The translations under genes were made by a program, and so were the position numbers. From positions 1 to 64,000 of the forward strand of contig JAEZQK010000032.1 of the NCBI GenBank assembly GCA_023413135.1: a stretch of DNA of 64,000 nucleotides, in the 5' to 3' direction. How positions within the stretch are numbered: position 1 is the stretch's first letter; the number at the start of each line of letters is the position of its first letter. This DNA is from Bacillota bacterium. GTDB taxonomy: Bacteria > Bacillota > Clostridia > Christensenellales > Aristaeellaceae. A model generated the notes under the pieces. The model searched no databases. It was not told where the DNA came from and worked only from the letters and a program-made list of their open reading frames with translations. Shown here one piece after another: positions 42,748 through 51,535 of the stretch.

Positions 42748-44181
42748 GTGCTGGAATTTCAGATGGACGATCAGGCGAATTTTGCGTCCATAAAGGTGGT
42801 AGGCTGCGGCGGCGGCGGCAACAACGCTGTCAATCGCATGGTGGATGCCGGGCTGAAAGGCGTGGAGTTTATCTCCATCAACACGGACCGTCAGGCGCTG
42901 AGTTTGTCCAACGCTACTACAAAAATCCAGGTTGGTGAAAAGCTCACCAAGGGTCTTGGCGCAGGCGCTATCCCCGACATTGGCCGCCGGGCTGCCGAAG
43001 AAAGCCGGGAGGAAATTGCCCAGGCTTTAAAAGGCGCTGATCTGGTGTTTGTCACGGCCGGCATGGGAGGCGGCACCGGTACAGGCTCGGCTCCCATCGT
43101 GGCGGAAATTGCTAGGGATCTGGGTTGCCTGACCATCGCCGTGGTCACCAAACCCTTCCAGTTTGAAGGCAAGCAGCGCATGAAGAATGCCGAAATGGGC
43201 ATTGCAGACTTAAAGCAGCGGGTGGACACCCTGGTGGTGATTCCCAACGACAGGCTTTTGCAGGTGGTAAGCAAGGGGACCACTATGCTGGAGGCATTCC
43301 GCATCGCCGATGACGTACTGCGCCAAGGCATTCAGGGCATCAGCGATTTGATCGCCGTGCCCGCCCTCATTAACCTGGACTTTGCCGACGTCAAAACTGT
43401 GATGGAATCCGGCGGCATGGCCCACATGGGCATCGGTGTCGGAAAGGGCGAAAACCGCATGGTGGACGCCGCGAAGAACGCCATCCAAAGCCCCTTGCTG
43501 GAAACCAACATTGACGGTGCCAGGGCAGTGCTGATTAACATCACCGGCGGCGAGGATATCTCCATCGTGGACATCAACGAGGCCGCCAACCTCGTGATGC
43601 AGTCTGCCGACAGCGAGGCCAACATTATTTTCGGTGCAGGCATCGACGAGCGCATGGGCGACGAGGTGCGCATCACCGTGATCGCCACCGGGTTCGAAAA
43701 GACGCCGTTCCCGCCCAAGGAACCGGCCAAGAAGCCCTTTGAGCGTATCCGCACGCCGGGCACCTACGAAACCAGGCCCACCTACAACCCCTACGCTTCC
43801 CGCAACGCTGCATCTGCCGCTCCGGCAGCAGCTCCCGTCCACGAGCAAGCGGAAGGGGAACAGGTTCCTGCCAGGGCTGAACAGCCCTTTGAGCCGGAAA
43901 TTCCGGGCTTCGTCAACAGCGGGCGGCCTTCCGCACCGGCTCCGGCGCCTCAGGCTCAGCCGCCAATGCAGCAGCAGCCCTATCAGCCTAATTATGGACA
44001 GCCCTATGGCGGTCAACAGCCGGCATACGCTCCCTATCAGCCTCAGCAGCAACCCTACTATCCTCCGGCCCAGAACCCTTATGGCATGAACCCATATCCT
44101 CCCCAGCCACAGCAGCCCGCTACGGTTGAAAAGGACGAGCTGGGTGTGCCGGCATTTTTAAGAAGGGCACCGAAAAAGTAA
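42748..44181 (+). CDS. ftsZ: Cell division GTPase FtsZ
   Basis: The tubulin-like GTPase that forms the division ring. Its 477 aa include the T1 loop (KVVGCGGGGNNAVNRM), the tubulin signature GGGTGTGSAP, the synergy loop NLDFADVKTVM and the T7 region. After about residue 320 a long, disordered Pro/Gln/Tyr-rich linker of about 140 residues leads to the conserved C-terminal peptide DELGVPAFLRRAPKK, which binds FtsA and other partners. The linker is longer than in Bacillus. Start GTG 42748 after TAGGGGGATGGAAC. A terminator follows, closing the cluster. Confidence 0.98.
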   Translation: MLEFQMDDQANFASIKVVGCGGGGNNAVNRMVDAGLKGVEFISINTDRQALSLSNATTKIQVGEKLTKGLGAGAIPDIGRRAAEESREEIAQALKGADLVFVTAGMGGGTGTGSAPIVAEIARDLGCLTIAVVTKPFQFEGKQRMKNAEMGIADLKQRVDTLVVIPNDRLLQVVSKGTTMLEAFRIADDVLRQGIQGISDLIAVPALINLDFADVKTVMESGGMAHMGIGVGKGENRMVDAAKNAIQSPLLETNIDGARAVLINITGGEDISIVDINEAANLVMQSADSEANIIFGAGIDERMGDEVRITVIATGFEKTPFPPKEPAKKPFERIRTPGTYETRPTYNPYASRNAASAAPAAAPVHEQAEGEQVPARAEQPFEPEIPGFVNSGRPSAPAPAPQAQPPMQQQPYQPNYGQPYGGQQPAYAPYQPQQQPYYPPAQNPYGMNPYPPQPQQPATVEKDELGVPAFLRRAPKK

Positions 44182-44200
44182 CGTTGTGAAACTATACAGG

Positions 44201-44232
44201 GCCCGCTTTCATGAAAAGGAAAGCGGGCTTTT
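44201..44232 (+). terminator. Terminator after ftsZ
   Basis: A 10-bp perfect stem, GCCCGCTTTC (44201-44210) with GAAAGCGGGC (44219-44228), followed by TTTTG. Confidence 0.85.
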
Positions 44233-44292
44233 GCTGTTGAAAGAATATGGATGGATCAATTACATGATGATTTTTGATGCGGAGGTAGTCCA

Positions 44293-44757
44293 GTGGATTT
44301 TTCCTATCGAAAGGCAGGCAGAAACGACCTGGAACTGTTAGTGAAAACAAGGGTGGAAATGCTTCGGGCGGTAAACAGGGCGGCCACGGAAGAAGACTTT
44401 GTCCGGGTGGAAAAGAGCTGCCGTGACTATTATTTGGAGAGTTTTGAAAAGGATATCCATGCAGCCTGCCTCGCCTTTTGCGGCGAGGAGTTTGCAGGTT
44501 GCGGCGGCATCAGCTTTTATCAGGTCATGCCCAACTTTTCGAATCCTTCCGGCAGGAAGGCTTATATCATGAATATCTATACGGTTTCCAGATACCGGGG
44601 ACAGGGAATAGCAACCCAAATCGTGGATTTGCTGGTTAAGGAGGCGTACAAAAGGGATATTCGCGACATTTCTTTGAAGGCGACGGATATGGGCAGGCCG
44701 GTCTATGAACGGTATGGTTTTGTGCCGGATGAAGAATCCATGATCCTGAAACCGTAA
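44293..44757 (+). CDS. GNAT-family N-acetyltransferase
   Basis: A 154-aa acetyl-CoA-dependent acetyltransferase. The acetyl-CoA pyrophosphate loop is YRGQGIATQIVD (motif A, R/Q-x-x-G-x-A), with the conserved MNIYTVSRY strand before it and the C-terminal RPVYERYGFVPDEES typical of the fold. Substrate unknown. GTG 44293 follows GGAGGTAGTCCA. It is a single gene after the ftsZ terminator. Confidence 0.9.
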   Translation: MDFSYRKAGRNDLELLVKTRVEMLRAVNRAATEEDFVRVEKSCRDYYLESFEKDIHAACLAFCGEEFAGCGGISFYQVMPNFSNPSGRKAYIMNIYTVSRYRGQGIATQIVDLLVKEAYKRDIRDISLKATDMGRPVYERYGFVPDEESMILKP

Positions 44758-44883
44758 TTCTTTCCTATCCTCAATAGGCTCTCAGACTATACTATAATTA
44801 TGGGATAAAAACCACCGGATTTATTCTTGGCAACACATAAACCATTCCTGCTCCCTGTACATTGTAGGGAAGGGGGTGGCGAC

Positions 44884-45903
44884 GTGGACCGCCGGATACG
44901 CAATGCGGTACTCGAGTGCACGGGGGCCATTGTGGGGGCCGGGTTCGCTTCCGGCAGGGAGATCATGCGGTTTTTCAGCCGGTACAGCTCCTTTTCCTGG
45001 ATAGGGGTTGTAATCGCGGCATTGGTGATGGGCGTCTTTGCCTTTGCCATTATGAAAAAGGCCAGGGAGGCCGATGCGGTCTCTTTGAGCGAGCTTTGCC
45101 ATATCTATCTTGGACCGGCCGGGGCTGTGGGAACCATCGCCTTCACCATCCTGTTGGGTACTACGGGCGGAAGCATGGTATCGGCTGCTGGAGAGCTGGG
45201 CTCTTTGGCGCTGCCGGTGCATGGTGCTTACTGGATCGTTTTCCTTGCCACGCTTCTCCTGGGCCTTTTATTATCCGCAAAGAGCTTGACGCCCCTGGCT
45301 TTTGTGAGCACATTGCTTGTTCCGGCAATGGTGATCGCTTTTCTGCTTTGCTTCATCCCGCCTAAGGGAGATGCGGCCGCGCCGCAAATGCTTTTGCCTG
45401 TCTGGCGGAAGATTGTGGAGGTGGTCCTTTTCGGCGTAAGCTATGGGGCAATGAATATCACCCTGGCTGCCGGTGTAATGTGTGAAATCGGCCGGGGAAT
45501 GAACGAGAAGCGGGCCGCCCGTACAGCCATTTACTTAAGCCTGTGCCTTCTTGCGCTGCTTGTGCTGGGCAACGCTGTCCTTGTGCGGCAGCCGCAACTT
45601 GCGGATGCGGCCCTCCCCATGGTGATGCTGCTGAACCAATTCGGGAAAATAGGTTTTTGGATGGCTGTCATCGGACTGTATCTGGCTATATTTACCACGC
45701 TGCTGGCGGCGGCCAGGAGCTTTTTCAATATGATGGGGTATTGCAAGCCCGTTTGGCTTAACTTTGTGCTGACGGGCGGACTCTTCTTCCTCTTTGGTGT
45801 AGTCGGATTCGCAAGGCTGGTAGGCGCGGTATATCCCGCGCTGGGATTTTTGTGTTTGCTGTTACTTTTATGGACGCTTACGGGTAAAAAGAAGTCAGTT
45901 TAA
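44884..45903 (+). CDS. YkvI-like membrane protein (APC-superfamily carrier)
   Basis: 339 aa from GTG 44884 (GGAAGGGGGTGGCGAC upstream), with about ten transmembrane helices. The first helix carries AIVGAGFASGREIMRFFSRY, the conserved unwound-helix start of YkvI-like relatives of the LeuT/APC fold, and TTGGSMVSAAGE follows in TM3. Substrate unknown; amino acid or choline-like cargo has been suggested for relatives. The next genes concern aromatic amino acid breakdown, so an uptake role there is possible but unproven. A longer frame upstream (to 44827) lacks a ribosome site. Confidence 0.82.
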   Translation: MDRRIRNAVLECTGAIVGAGFASGREIMRFFSRYSSFSWIGVVIAALVMGVFAFAIMKKAREADAVSLSELCHIYLGPAGAVGTIAFTILLGTTGGSMVSAAGELGSLALPVHGAYWIVFLATLLLGLLLSAKSLTPLAFVSTLLVPAMVIAFLLCFIPPKGDAAAPQMLLPVWRKIVEVVLFGVSYGAMNITLAAGVMCEIGRGMNEKRAARTAIYLSLCLLALLVLGNAVLVRQPQLADAALPMVMLLNQFGKIGFWMAVIGLYLAIFTTLLAAARSFFNMMGYCKPVWLNFVLTGGLFFLFGVVGFARLVGAVYPALGFLCLLLLLWTLTGKKKSV

Positions 45904-46068
45904 GCAACAAATGGCTGCGTGAAAATACACGGGGAGTACTTTCATTTTTTAAAAGGCTTTGCTATACTGAAAGGCAGTATTGGACAAGCAGTAGCATCAT
46001 GCTTGGGCTTTGCTTGGTAGGATGGGCCTCATGTGAAGGCCCGGCAGTATGGAAGGAGCGACAATAGG

Positions 46069-47358
46069 ATGTGGAATCCTCATATCGAAACGTGCGGGAG
46101 GGACGAAATGCGTTCTCTCCAGCTAAAAAGGCTTCAGTGGTCGGTTCGCCACGCCTATGACAACGTACCCATGTACCGGAAGAAAATGGAGAAGATTGGC
46201 CTTACACCTACGGATATCCGTTCGCTTTCGGATATTTCCCTGATCCCGCTGACAAGCAAGCTGGAACTTAGGGAACAGTATCCCTTCAAGCTTCTTGCAG
46301 TGCCCATGAAACAGGTGGTGCGCATCCACGCATCCAGCGGCACCACGGGCAAACCTATCACCGCCGGGTATACAAAGGGCGACCTGGACATGTGGGCGGA
46401 AAACATTGCCCGCATCGTGACGGCTGCCGGGGTCACGGCGGAGGATATTGCGCAGATTTCTTTCGGCTATACCCTGTTCACCGGCGCCTTTGGCCTGCAC
46501 GGCGGTCTGGAAAAGGTGGGCGCGGCCATCATACCCATTTCCGGGGGCAATACCGAGCGGCAGATCAATATCATGCGTGATTTTGGCGCGACGGCGCTGA
46601 TCTGCACCCCCAGCTATGCCATGTACATGGCTGAAGTTGCGGAGCAGATGGGGGCTATGGGGGACATCCACCTGCGGGTGGGGCTGTTCGGCGGGGAAGG
46701 CTCCACCGAGGAAATGCGGGCGGAGATCGAGCGGCGCTTTAGCATTCTGGCAACGGAAAACTACGGTCTGACGGAGATCATCGGCCCGGGCGTATCCGGG
46801 GAGTGTGCATGCAAAAAAGGCATGCACATCAACGAGGATCATTTTTATCCCGAAATCATCGACCCCGATACGGGCGAGGTGCTGCCTGAAGGCGTGGAAG
46901 GCGAACTGGTGCTGACCACCCTCACCAAGGAGGCCCAGCCCACCCTGCGTTACCGCACAAGGGACATTACTCGCCTCATCCATGAGCCTTGCGACTGCGG
47001 GCGGACGCTTGTGCGTATGGAAAAGGTGAAGGGCCGCAGCGACGACATGCTGACTATAAGGGGCGTGAACGTGTTCCCCTCCCAGATCGAAAGCGTGCTG
47101 ATGGGTAGGCCGGGCATCGGGCCGCACTATGAAATCGTGGTGGACCGCCGGAATTATACCGATCATCTGGAAGTGAAGACCGAACTTATCGACGGCAGCC
47201 TTCTGGAAAAGTGGAGCGAGCTTGAGGCGTTGCAAAAGCGCATCCAGGGCGAAATGCGCACCATTCTGGGTATCGATGTGCAGGTGACATTTGCTTCGCC
47301 TAACACCCTCAAGCGCTTTGAGGGCAAGGCGAAACGGGTGACAGATTTAAGAAAATAA
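46069..47358 (+). CDS. paaK: Phenylacetate-CoA ligase (aryl-acid CoA ligase), copy 1
   Basis: An AMP-forming ligase that makes aryl-acetyl-CoA from the acid, CoA and ATP. It is 429 aa from ATG 46069 (GGAAGGAG upstream). The P-loop-like ASSGTTGKPITAGYT, the NYGLTEIIGPGVSGEC motif (with a Cys-rich stretch CACKKG) and the C-terminal GRSDDMLTIRGVNVFPSQIE hinge identify the PaaK subgroup. It is followed after 25 bp by iorA, iorB and a second paaK. In anaerobes such clusters couple arylpyruvate oxidation to energy conservation; here the ligase may run in the ATP-forming direction. Confidence 0.94.
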   Translation: MWNPHIETCGRDEMRSLQLKRLQWSVRHAYDNVPMYRKKMEKIGLTPTDIRSLSDISLIPLTSKLELREQYPFKLLAVPMKQVVRIHASSGTTGKPITAGYTKGDLDMWAENIARIVTAAGVTAEDIAQISFGYTLFTGAFGLHGGLEKVGAAIIPISGGNTERQINIMRDFGATALICTPSYAMYMAEVAEQMGAMGDIHLRVGLFGGEGSTEEMRAEIERRFSILATENYGLTEIIGPGVSGECACKKGMHINEDHFYPEIIDPDTGEVLPEGVEGELVLTTLTKEAQPTLRYRTRDITRLIHEPCDCGRTLVRMEKVKGRSDDMLTIRGVNVFPSQIESVLMGRPGIGPHYEIVVDRRNYTDHLEVKTELIDGSLLEKWSELEALQKRIQGEMRTILGIDVQVTFASPNTLKRFEGKAKRVTDLRK

Positions 47359-47383
47359 TACTTCAAGGATGTGTAATGAGATA

Positions 47384-49108
47384 ATGAAAAAACTGATGCT
47401 GGGCGACGAAGCGGTGGCCCGGGGGGCCTATGAGGCGGGGGCGAGGGTGGTTTCCAGCTATCCGGGAACCCCCAGTACCGAAATCACCGAGTTTGCCGCC
47501 CAATATAAGGACATCAACTGTGAGTGGGCGCCCAATGAAAAGGTGGCCACCGAGGTGGCCTATGGCGCGGCCATGGCGGGCGCCAGGAGCATGACCTGCA
47601 TGAAGCATGTGGGGGTGAACGTGGCGGCTGATCCGCTGTTCACCGCCGCTTATACGGGTGTGCGCGGCGGCATGGTGGTAGCCTGTGCCGACGACCCGGC
47701 CATGCATTCCAGCCAAAATGAGCAGGACAGCCGCTACTATGCCAGGGCGGCCCATATCCCCATGCTGGAGCCGGCCGACAGCCAGGAGTGCAAGGATTTT
47801 ACAAAGCTTGCCTTTACTTTGAGCGAGCAGTATGATACGCCCGTATTTGTGCGGTTGACCACCCGCATCGCCCATGCCCGCTCCGCCGTATCATTGGAAG
47901 ACCGGGCGGAGGCGGAGGTTAAGCCCTACCAGCGGGATTTCATGAAATATGTCATGATGCCCGGCATGGCAAGAAAGCGCCATGTGGCGGTGGAGCAGCG
48001 GATGAACGCGCTCATGGAGGATGCCAATACACTTCCCGTGAACCGGGTGGAGATGGGAGAAACCTCCCTTGGCGTCATTTGCAGCGGGGCCTGCTATGAT
48101 TATGTGAAGGAAGCGCTGCCCTCTAAAAGCGTATTGAAGCTGGGTTTGGTCCATCCTCTGCCACGAAAGCTGATCGAGGATTTTGCCGGAAAGGTAGAAC
48201 GGCTGGTGGTCATCGAGGAGCTGGAGCCGGTGATCGAGCAGCAGGTGGCCGCCTTAGGTATCGCGGTAGAGGGAAAGAACCTCACCGGCTTGCAGGGGGA
48301 GCTTTCCGTCAGCCGCATTGTACGCATGTTTGGCCGGGAAGCATCCCGTGAGCCGCAGGATACGCTGCCTGCCCGGCCGCCGGTATTGTGCCCCGGCTGC
48401 CCGCACCGGGGAGCCTTCTATGCCATGAAAAAGCTGAAGCTGAACGTGATGGGGGACATCGGCTGCTATACCATGGCGGCGCTGCCGCCCATTAACATGC
48501 TGGACGCCTGCCTGTGTATGGGGGCCAGCATCGGCATGGCCTTCGGCGCGGAAAAAGCGCAGGGCAAGGAATTCTCCCGCCACACGGTGGCGGTGCTGGG
48601 CGACAGCACCTTTATCCACAGCGGCATCACCGCCCTGATTGACGCGGTGTACAACGGCGGCACCATCACCGTGGTGATCCTGGACAACCGCATCACCGGA
48701 ATGACCGGGCACCAGCAAAACCCCGCCACCGGCAAGAATATCCTGGGGGAGCCTGCGCCGCAGCTTGATTTGGAAGCATTGTGCACCGCCTGCGGCGTCA
48801 AGCATGTCCGGGTCGTGGATCCTTTTGATCAGAAGGAAATGCTCAGGGTATTAAAGGAAGAGACTGCCCGTGAGGCGGTGTCCGTTATCATTGCCCGGCG
48901 GCCCTGCGTTCTGCTCTTGAAAGAAAAAACAATCCCCGCCACCGTGAAAGACTGTCGCAACTGCGGTGTATGCCTGGGACTGGGATGCCCGGCCATCGAG
49001 CGGGGAGAGCAGGGAATACGTATTAATGGTGCGCTGTGCGTGGATTGCGGTTTGTGCGTAGATGTATGCTCCTTCAAAGCGATTCATGCGGGGAGGGAAA
49101 ACGAATGA
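47384..49108 (+). CDS. iorA: Indolepyruvate:ferredoxin oxidoreductase, alpha subunit
   Basis: A TPP- and iron-sulfur-dependent enzyme that oxidatively decarboxylates arylpyruvates (from Trp, Phe, Tyr) to aryl-acetyl-CoA and reduces ferredoxin. 574 aa from ATG 47384; an ATG five codons earlier is possible. The N-terminal pyrimidine-binding domain starts MLGDEAVARGAYEAGARVVSSYPGTP. The TPP motif is GDSTFIHSGI ... NGGTITVVILDN. The C-terminal ferredoxin domain has two clusters (CRNCGVCLGLGCP and CVDCGLCVDVC). iorB overlaps the stop codon (ATGA), so the two subunits are coupled. Confidence 0.97.
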   Translation: MKKLMLGDEAVARGAYEAGARVVSSYPGTPSTEITEFAAQYKDINCEWAPNEKVATEVAYGAAMAGARSMTCMKHVGVNVAADPLFTAAYTGVRGGMVVACADDPAMHSSQNEQDSRYYARAAHIPMLEPADSQECKDFTKLAFTLSEQYDTPVFVRLTTRIAHARSAVSLEDRAEAEVKPYQRDFMKYVMMPGMARKRHVAVEQRMNALMEDANTLPVNRVEMGETSLGVICSGACYDYVKEALPSKSVLKLGLVHPLPRKLIEDFAGKVERLVVIEELEPVIEQQVAALGIAVEGKNLTGLQGELSVSRIVRMFGREASREPQDTLPARPPVLCPGCPHRGAFYAMKKLKLNVMGDIGCYTMAALPPINMLDACLCMGASIGMAFGAEKAQGKEFSRHTVAVLGDSTFIHSGITALIDAVYNGGTITVVILDNRITGMTGHQQNPATGKNILGEPAPQLDLEALCTACGVKHVRVVDPFDQKEMLRVLKEETAREAVSVIIARRPCVLLLKEKTIPATVKDCRNCGVCLGLGCPAIERGEQGIRINGALCVDCGLCVDVCSFKAIHAGRENE

Positions 49109-49677
49109 AGAACCCCGTGTTTGATTTGGTGATCGTAGGGGTGGGCGGCCAGGGCACGCTGCTGGCCAGCAAGATCCTGGGCCACATCGCCCTGGAGGAA
49201 GGCTGCGATGTAAAGGTCAGCGAGGTTCACGGCATGGCCCAGCGGGGCGGCAGCGTCATCACCCATGTACGGGTGGGGGACAAGGTGCATGCGCCTCTGG
49301 TTTCCTCCGGCTGCGCCGATTATCTTTTGGCCTTTGAGGAGCTGGAAGCAGCCCGTGCCACGCATTTTTTGAAGCCCGGCGGGATGCTGATCGTGAACGC
49401 GCAACGGATCTTGCCCATGCCTGTGATCACCGGCGCGGCAAAATACCCCGAGGAGCCCTTATGCGCTTGGGAGGAAGCATGCCGCATGCAGCGGCTTGAT
49501 GCGCTGTCCATGGCCGAACAATGCGGCAGCCAGCGGGCGGTGAACCTGGTGCTGTTGGGAGCATTATCGAAGCATCTGCCCTGGGATAAGGATGTGTGGC
49601 ACAAGGCCATAGCGGCCTGTGTGCCGCCCAAAACGCTTCAAATCAATGTCGACGCCTTTGATATGGGGGCACGATAA
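49105..49677 (+). CDS. iorB: Indolepyruvate:ferredoxin oxidoreductase, beta subunit
   Basis: The gamma-type (CoA-side) subunit of IorAB, 190 aa from ATG 49105, which overlaps the iorA stop by 4 bp and has GGGAGGGAAAACGA upstream. The VGVGGQGTLLASKILGH nucleotide-type loop and EVHGMAQRGGSVITHVRVG are the family signatures. No iron-sulfur site is expected or seen. With IorA it forms the complete enzyme. Confidence 0.97.
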   Translation: MKNPVFDLVIVGVGGQGTLLASKILGHIALEEGCDVKVSEVHGMAQRGGSVITHVRVGDKVHAPLVSSGCADYLLAFEELEAARATHFLKPGGMLIVNAQRILPMPVITGAAKYPEEPLCAWEEACRMQRLDALSMAEQCGSQRAVNLVLLGALSKHLPWDKDVWHKAIAACVPPKTLQINVDAFDMGAR

Positions 49678-49705
49678 TACAACAAAAGAAAAAGGGGCGT
49701 TATAA

Positions 49706-51007
49706 ATGCATCTGTACTGGAACAAAACCATGGAATGCTTGCCCCGGGAGCAATTGCGGGAGCTGATGGGCGAGCGCCTGCGCGCTGTGGTGCGCAGGGT
49801 CTATGAGAACGTGCCCTTTTACCGCACCAAGATGCAGGAAAAGGGCATCACGCCTGCGGACATACGGGGCGTGGAGGATATTGCGCTCCTGCCCTTTACG
49901 GAAAAGGATGACCTTCGCAATAATTACCCCTTCGGATTGTTTGCCGTGCCCCAGTCGGAGATCGTGCGCATCCATGCCTCCAGCGGCACAACCGGCAAGC
50001 CGTCTGTGGCGGGCTATACCAGCGGCGATATCGACCGTTGGGCGGAATTGATGGCCAGGGCCATGTACTGCGCCGGCGTCACCAAAAATGACGTGGTGCA
50101 GGTGGCCTACGGCTACGGTCTGTTCACCGGGGGACTTGGTGCCCACTACGGCGCGGAGCGGGTGGGGGCCGCAGTCATCCCCATGAGCGGAGGCAACACC
50201 CAAAGGCAGCTCATGCTGATGGAGGATTTCGGCTCCACGGCGCTGTGCTGCACGCCCTCCTACGCCGTGAACCTGGCGGAATCGCTGCATAACGCGGGCA
50301 TTTCCCAGGACCGCATTAAATTAAAGGCCGGCATATTCGGCGCGGAGCCCTGGACGGAGGCCATGCGGGACAAGATCGAGGAAATGCTGCATATCGACGC
50401 GCTGAACGTGTATGGGCTCAGCGAAGTGATGGGCCCCGGTGTGAGCATGGAGTGCCTGGAAAAGAAGGGCATGCACATTTGGGAAGACCATTTCCTGCCG
50501 GAGGTGATCGGCCCGGACGGCGAAAGCCTGCCTTATGGCCAGGAGGGTGACCTTACCTTTACAACTCTGACCAAGCACGGCATGCCGCTTTTACGCTACC
50601 GCACCCATGATTTGACCACGCTCACCGATGAACCCTGTGCCTGCGGCCGCACCCATGTGCGCATGGGCCGCATCACCGGGCGCACCGACGATATGCTGAT
50701 CATACGGGGCGTCAACGTATTCCCCTCCCAGATCGAGCATGCGCTTTTACAGGTGCCCGGCGTGGAGCCGCACTATCAGATCCTGATCGACCGCATGGGC
50801 GCCATGGACACGGTGGAGGTGCAGGTGGAACTCAGTCCCCATCTGGTGGGCGATACCGTGAAATCATTGGAAGCCCTGCAGTTAAAGGTGGCGGCGCAGC
50901 TTTCATCCAGCGCGCTGATACACGCGGAAGTGAAGCTTTGCCAGCCCGGCAGTCTGCCCCGGAGCGAGGGAAAGGCCAAAAGAGTGATAGACCGCAGAAA
51001 GTTATGA
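49706..51007 (+). CDS. paaK: Phenylacetate-CoA ligase, copy 2
   Basis: 433 aa, a close paralogue of the 46069 gene. It shares ASSGTTGKPSVAGYT, VYGLSEVMGPGVSMEC, GRTDDMLIIRGVNVFPSQIE and a matching C-terminus (EGKAKRVIDRRK). Cysteine spacing differs (MECLEKKG where copy 1 has GECACKKG). Two ligases around one IorAB suggest different aryl acids, for example indoleacetate against phenyl- or hydroxyphenylacetate. ATG 49706 follows AAAGGGGCG. Confidence 0.94.
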   Translation: MHLYWNKTMECLPREQLRELMGERLRAVVRRVYENVPFYRTKMQEKGITPADIRGVEDIALLPFTEKDDLRNNYPFGLFAVPQSEIVRIHASSGTTGKPSVAGYTSGDIDRWAELMARAMYCAGVTKNDVVQVAYGYGLFTGGLGAHYGAERVGAAVIPMSGGNTQRQLMLMEDFGSTALCCTPSYAVNLAESLHNAGISQDRIKLKAGIFGAEPWTEAMRDKIEEMLHIDALNVYGLSEVMGPGVSMECLEKKGMHIWEDHFLPEVIGPDGESLPYGQEGDLTFTTLTKHGMPLLRYRTHDLTTLTDEPCACGRTHVRMGRITGRTDDMLIIRGVNVFPSQIEHALLQVPGVEPHYQILIDRMGAMDTVEVQVELSPHLVGDTVKSLEALQLKVAAQLSSSALIHAEVKLCQPGSLPRSEGKAKRVIDRRKL

Positions 51008-51078
51008 GTTTTCTTCTTCAAACGGGGAAAAACAGTGTATACTGAAGACAAAGCAGGGACCATAAAGGAGGCGGAACC

Positions 51079-51510
51079 ATGTACGTCAAGCAGATTTCCG
51101 TATTTATCGAAAACACGCCGGGCCGCCTGGCGGACTTTACCAGGCTGCTGGGGGAAAACCAAATCGACCTGGTTTCCCTGTCCATTGCCGATACCACCCA
51201 CTTTGGCATTCTTCGGGGCATTGTGGCTGACTATGAGCGGGCGGAGAAGCTCATCGGCGAGGCAGGCTATACCGTGCGCCTGACCGATGTGCTGGCTGCC
51301 TCCGTGCCGGATGTGCCGGGCGGCTTGGCGCAGGTTTTGGGGATGCTCTCGGAAAACGGTATCAGCATTGAATACCTGTATAGCTTCGTTAGGAACGCCG
51401 GGAAGAACGCCTTGATTATCTTCAGGGTGGAGGAACTGGATAAAGCAGCCCAGGTACTCAAGGACAACGGTGTGCGGTTGCTATCTCAGGAAGAAGTAAG
51501 GTTATTATAA
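51079..51510 (+). CDS. Tandem ACT-domain protein
   Basis: A 143-aa protein of two ACT domains (about 3-70, QISVFIENTPGRLADFTRLL; about 72-140, VPGGLAQVLGMLSENGISIEYLYSF). Stand-alone ACT proteins sense amino acids, and this type is regularly found beside paaK and ior genes. It is probably an allosteric or regulatory sensor of an aromatic amino acid for this cluster, though its partner is unknown. ATG 51079 follows AAAGGAGGCGGAACC. A possible promoter with TATACT lies at about 51038. Confidence 0.9.
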   Translation: MYVKQISVFIENTPGRLADFTRLLGENQIDLVSLSIADTTHFGILRGIVADYERAEKLIGEAGYTVRLTDVLAASVPDVPGGLAQVLGMLSENGISIEYLYSFVRNAGKNALIIFRVEELDKAAQVLKDNGVRLLSQEEVRLL

Positions 51511-51535
51511 TTATCCAATATAAGAAGGCCATTGC

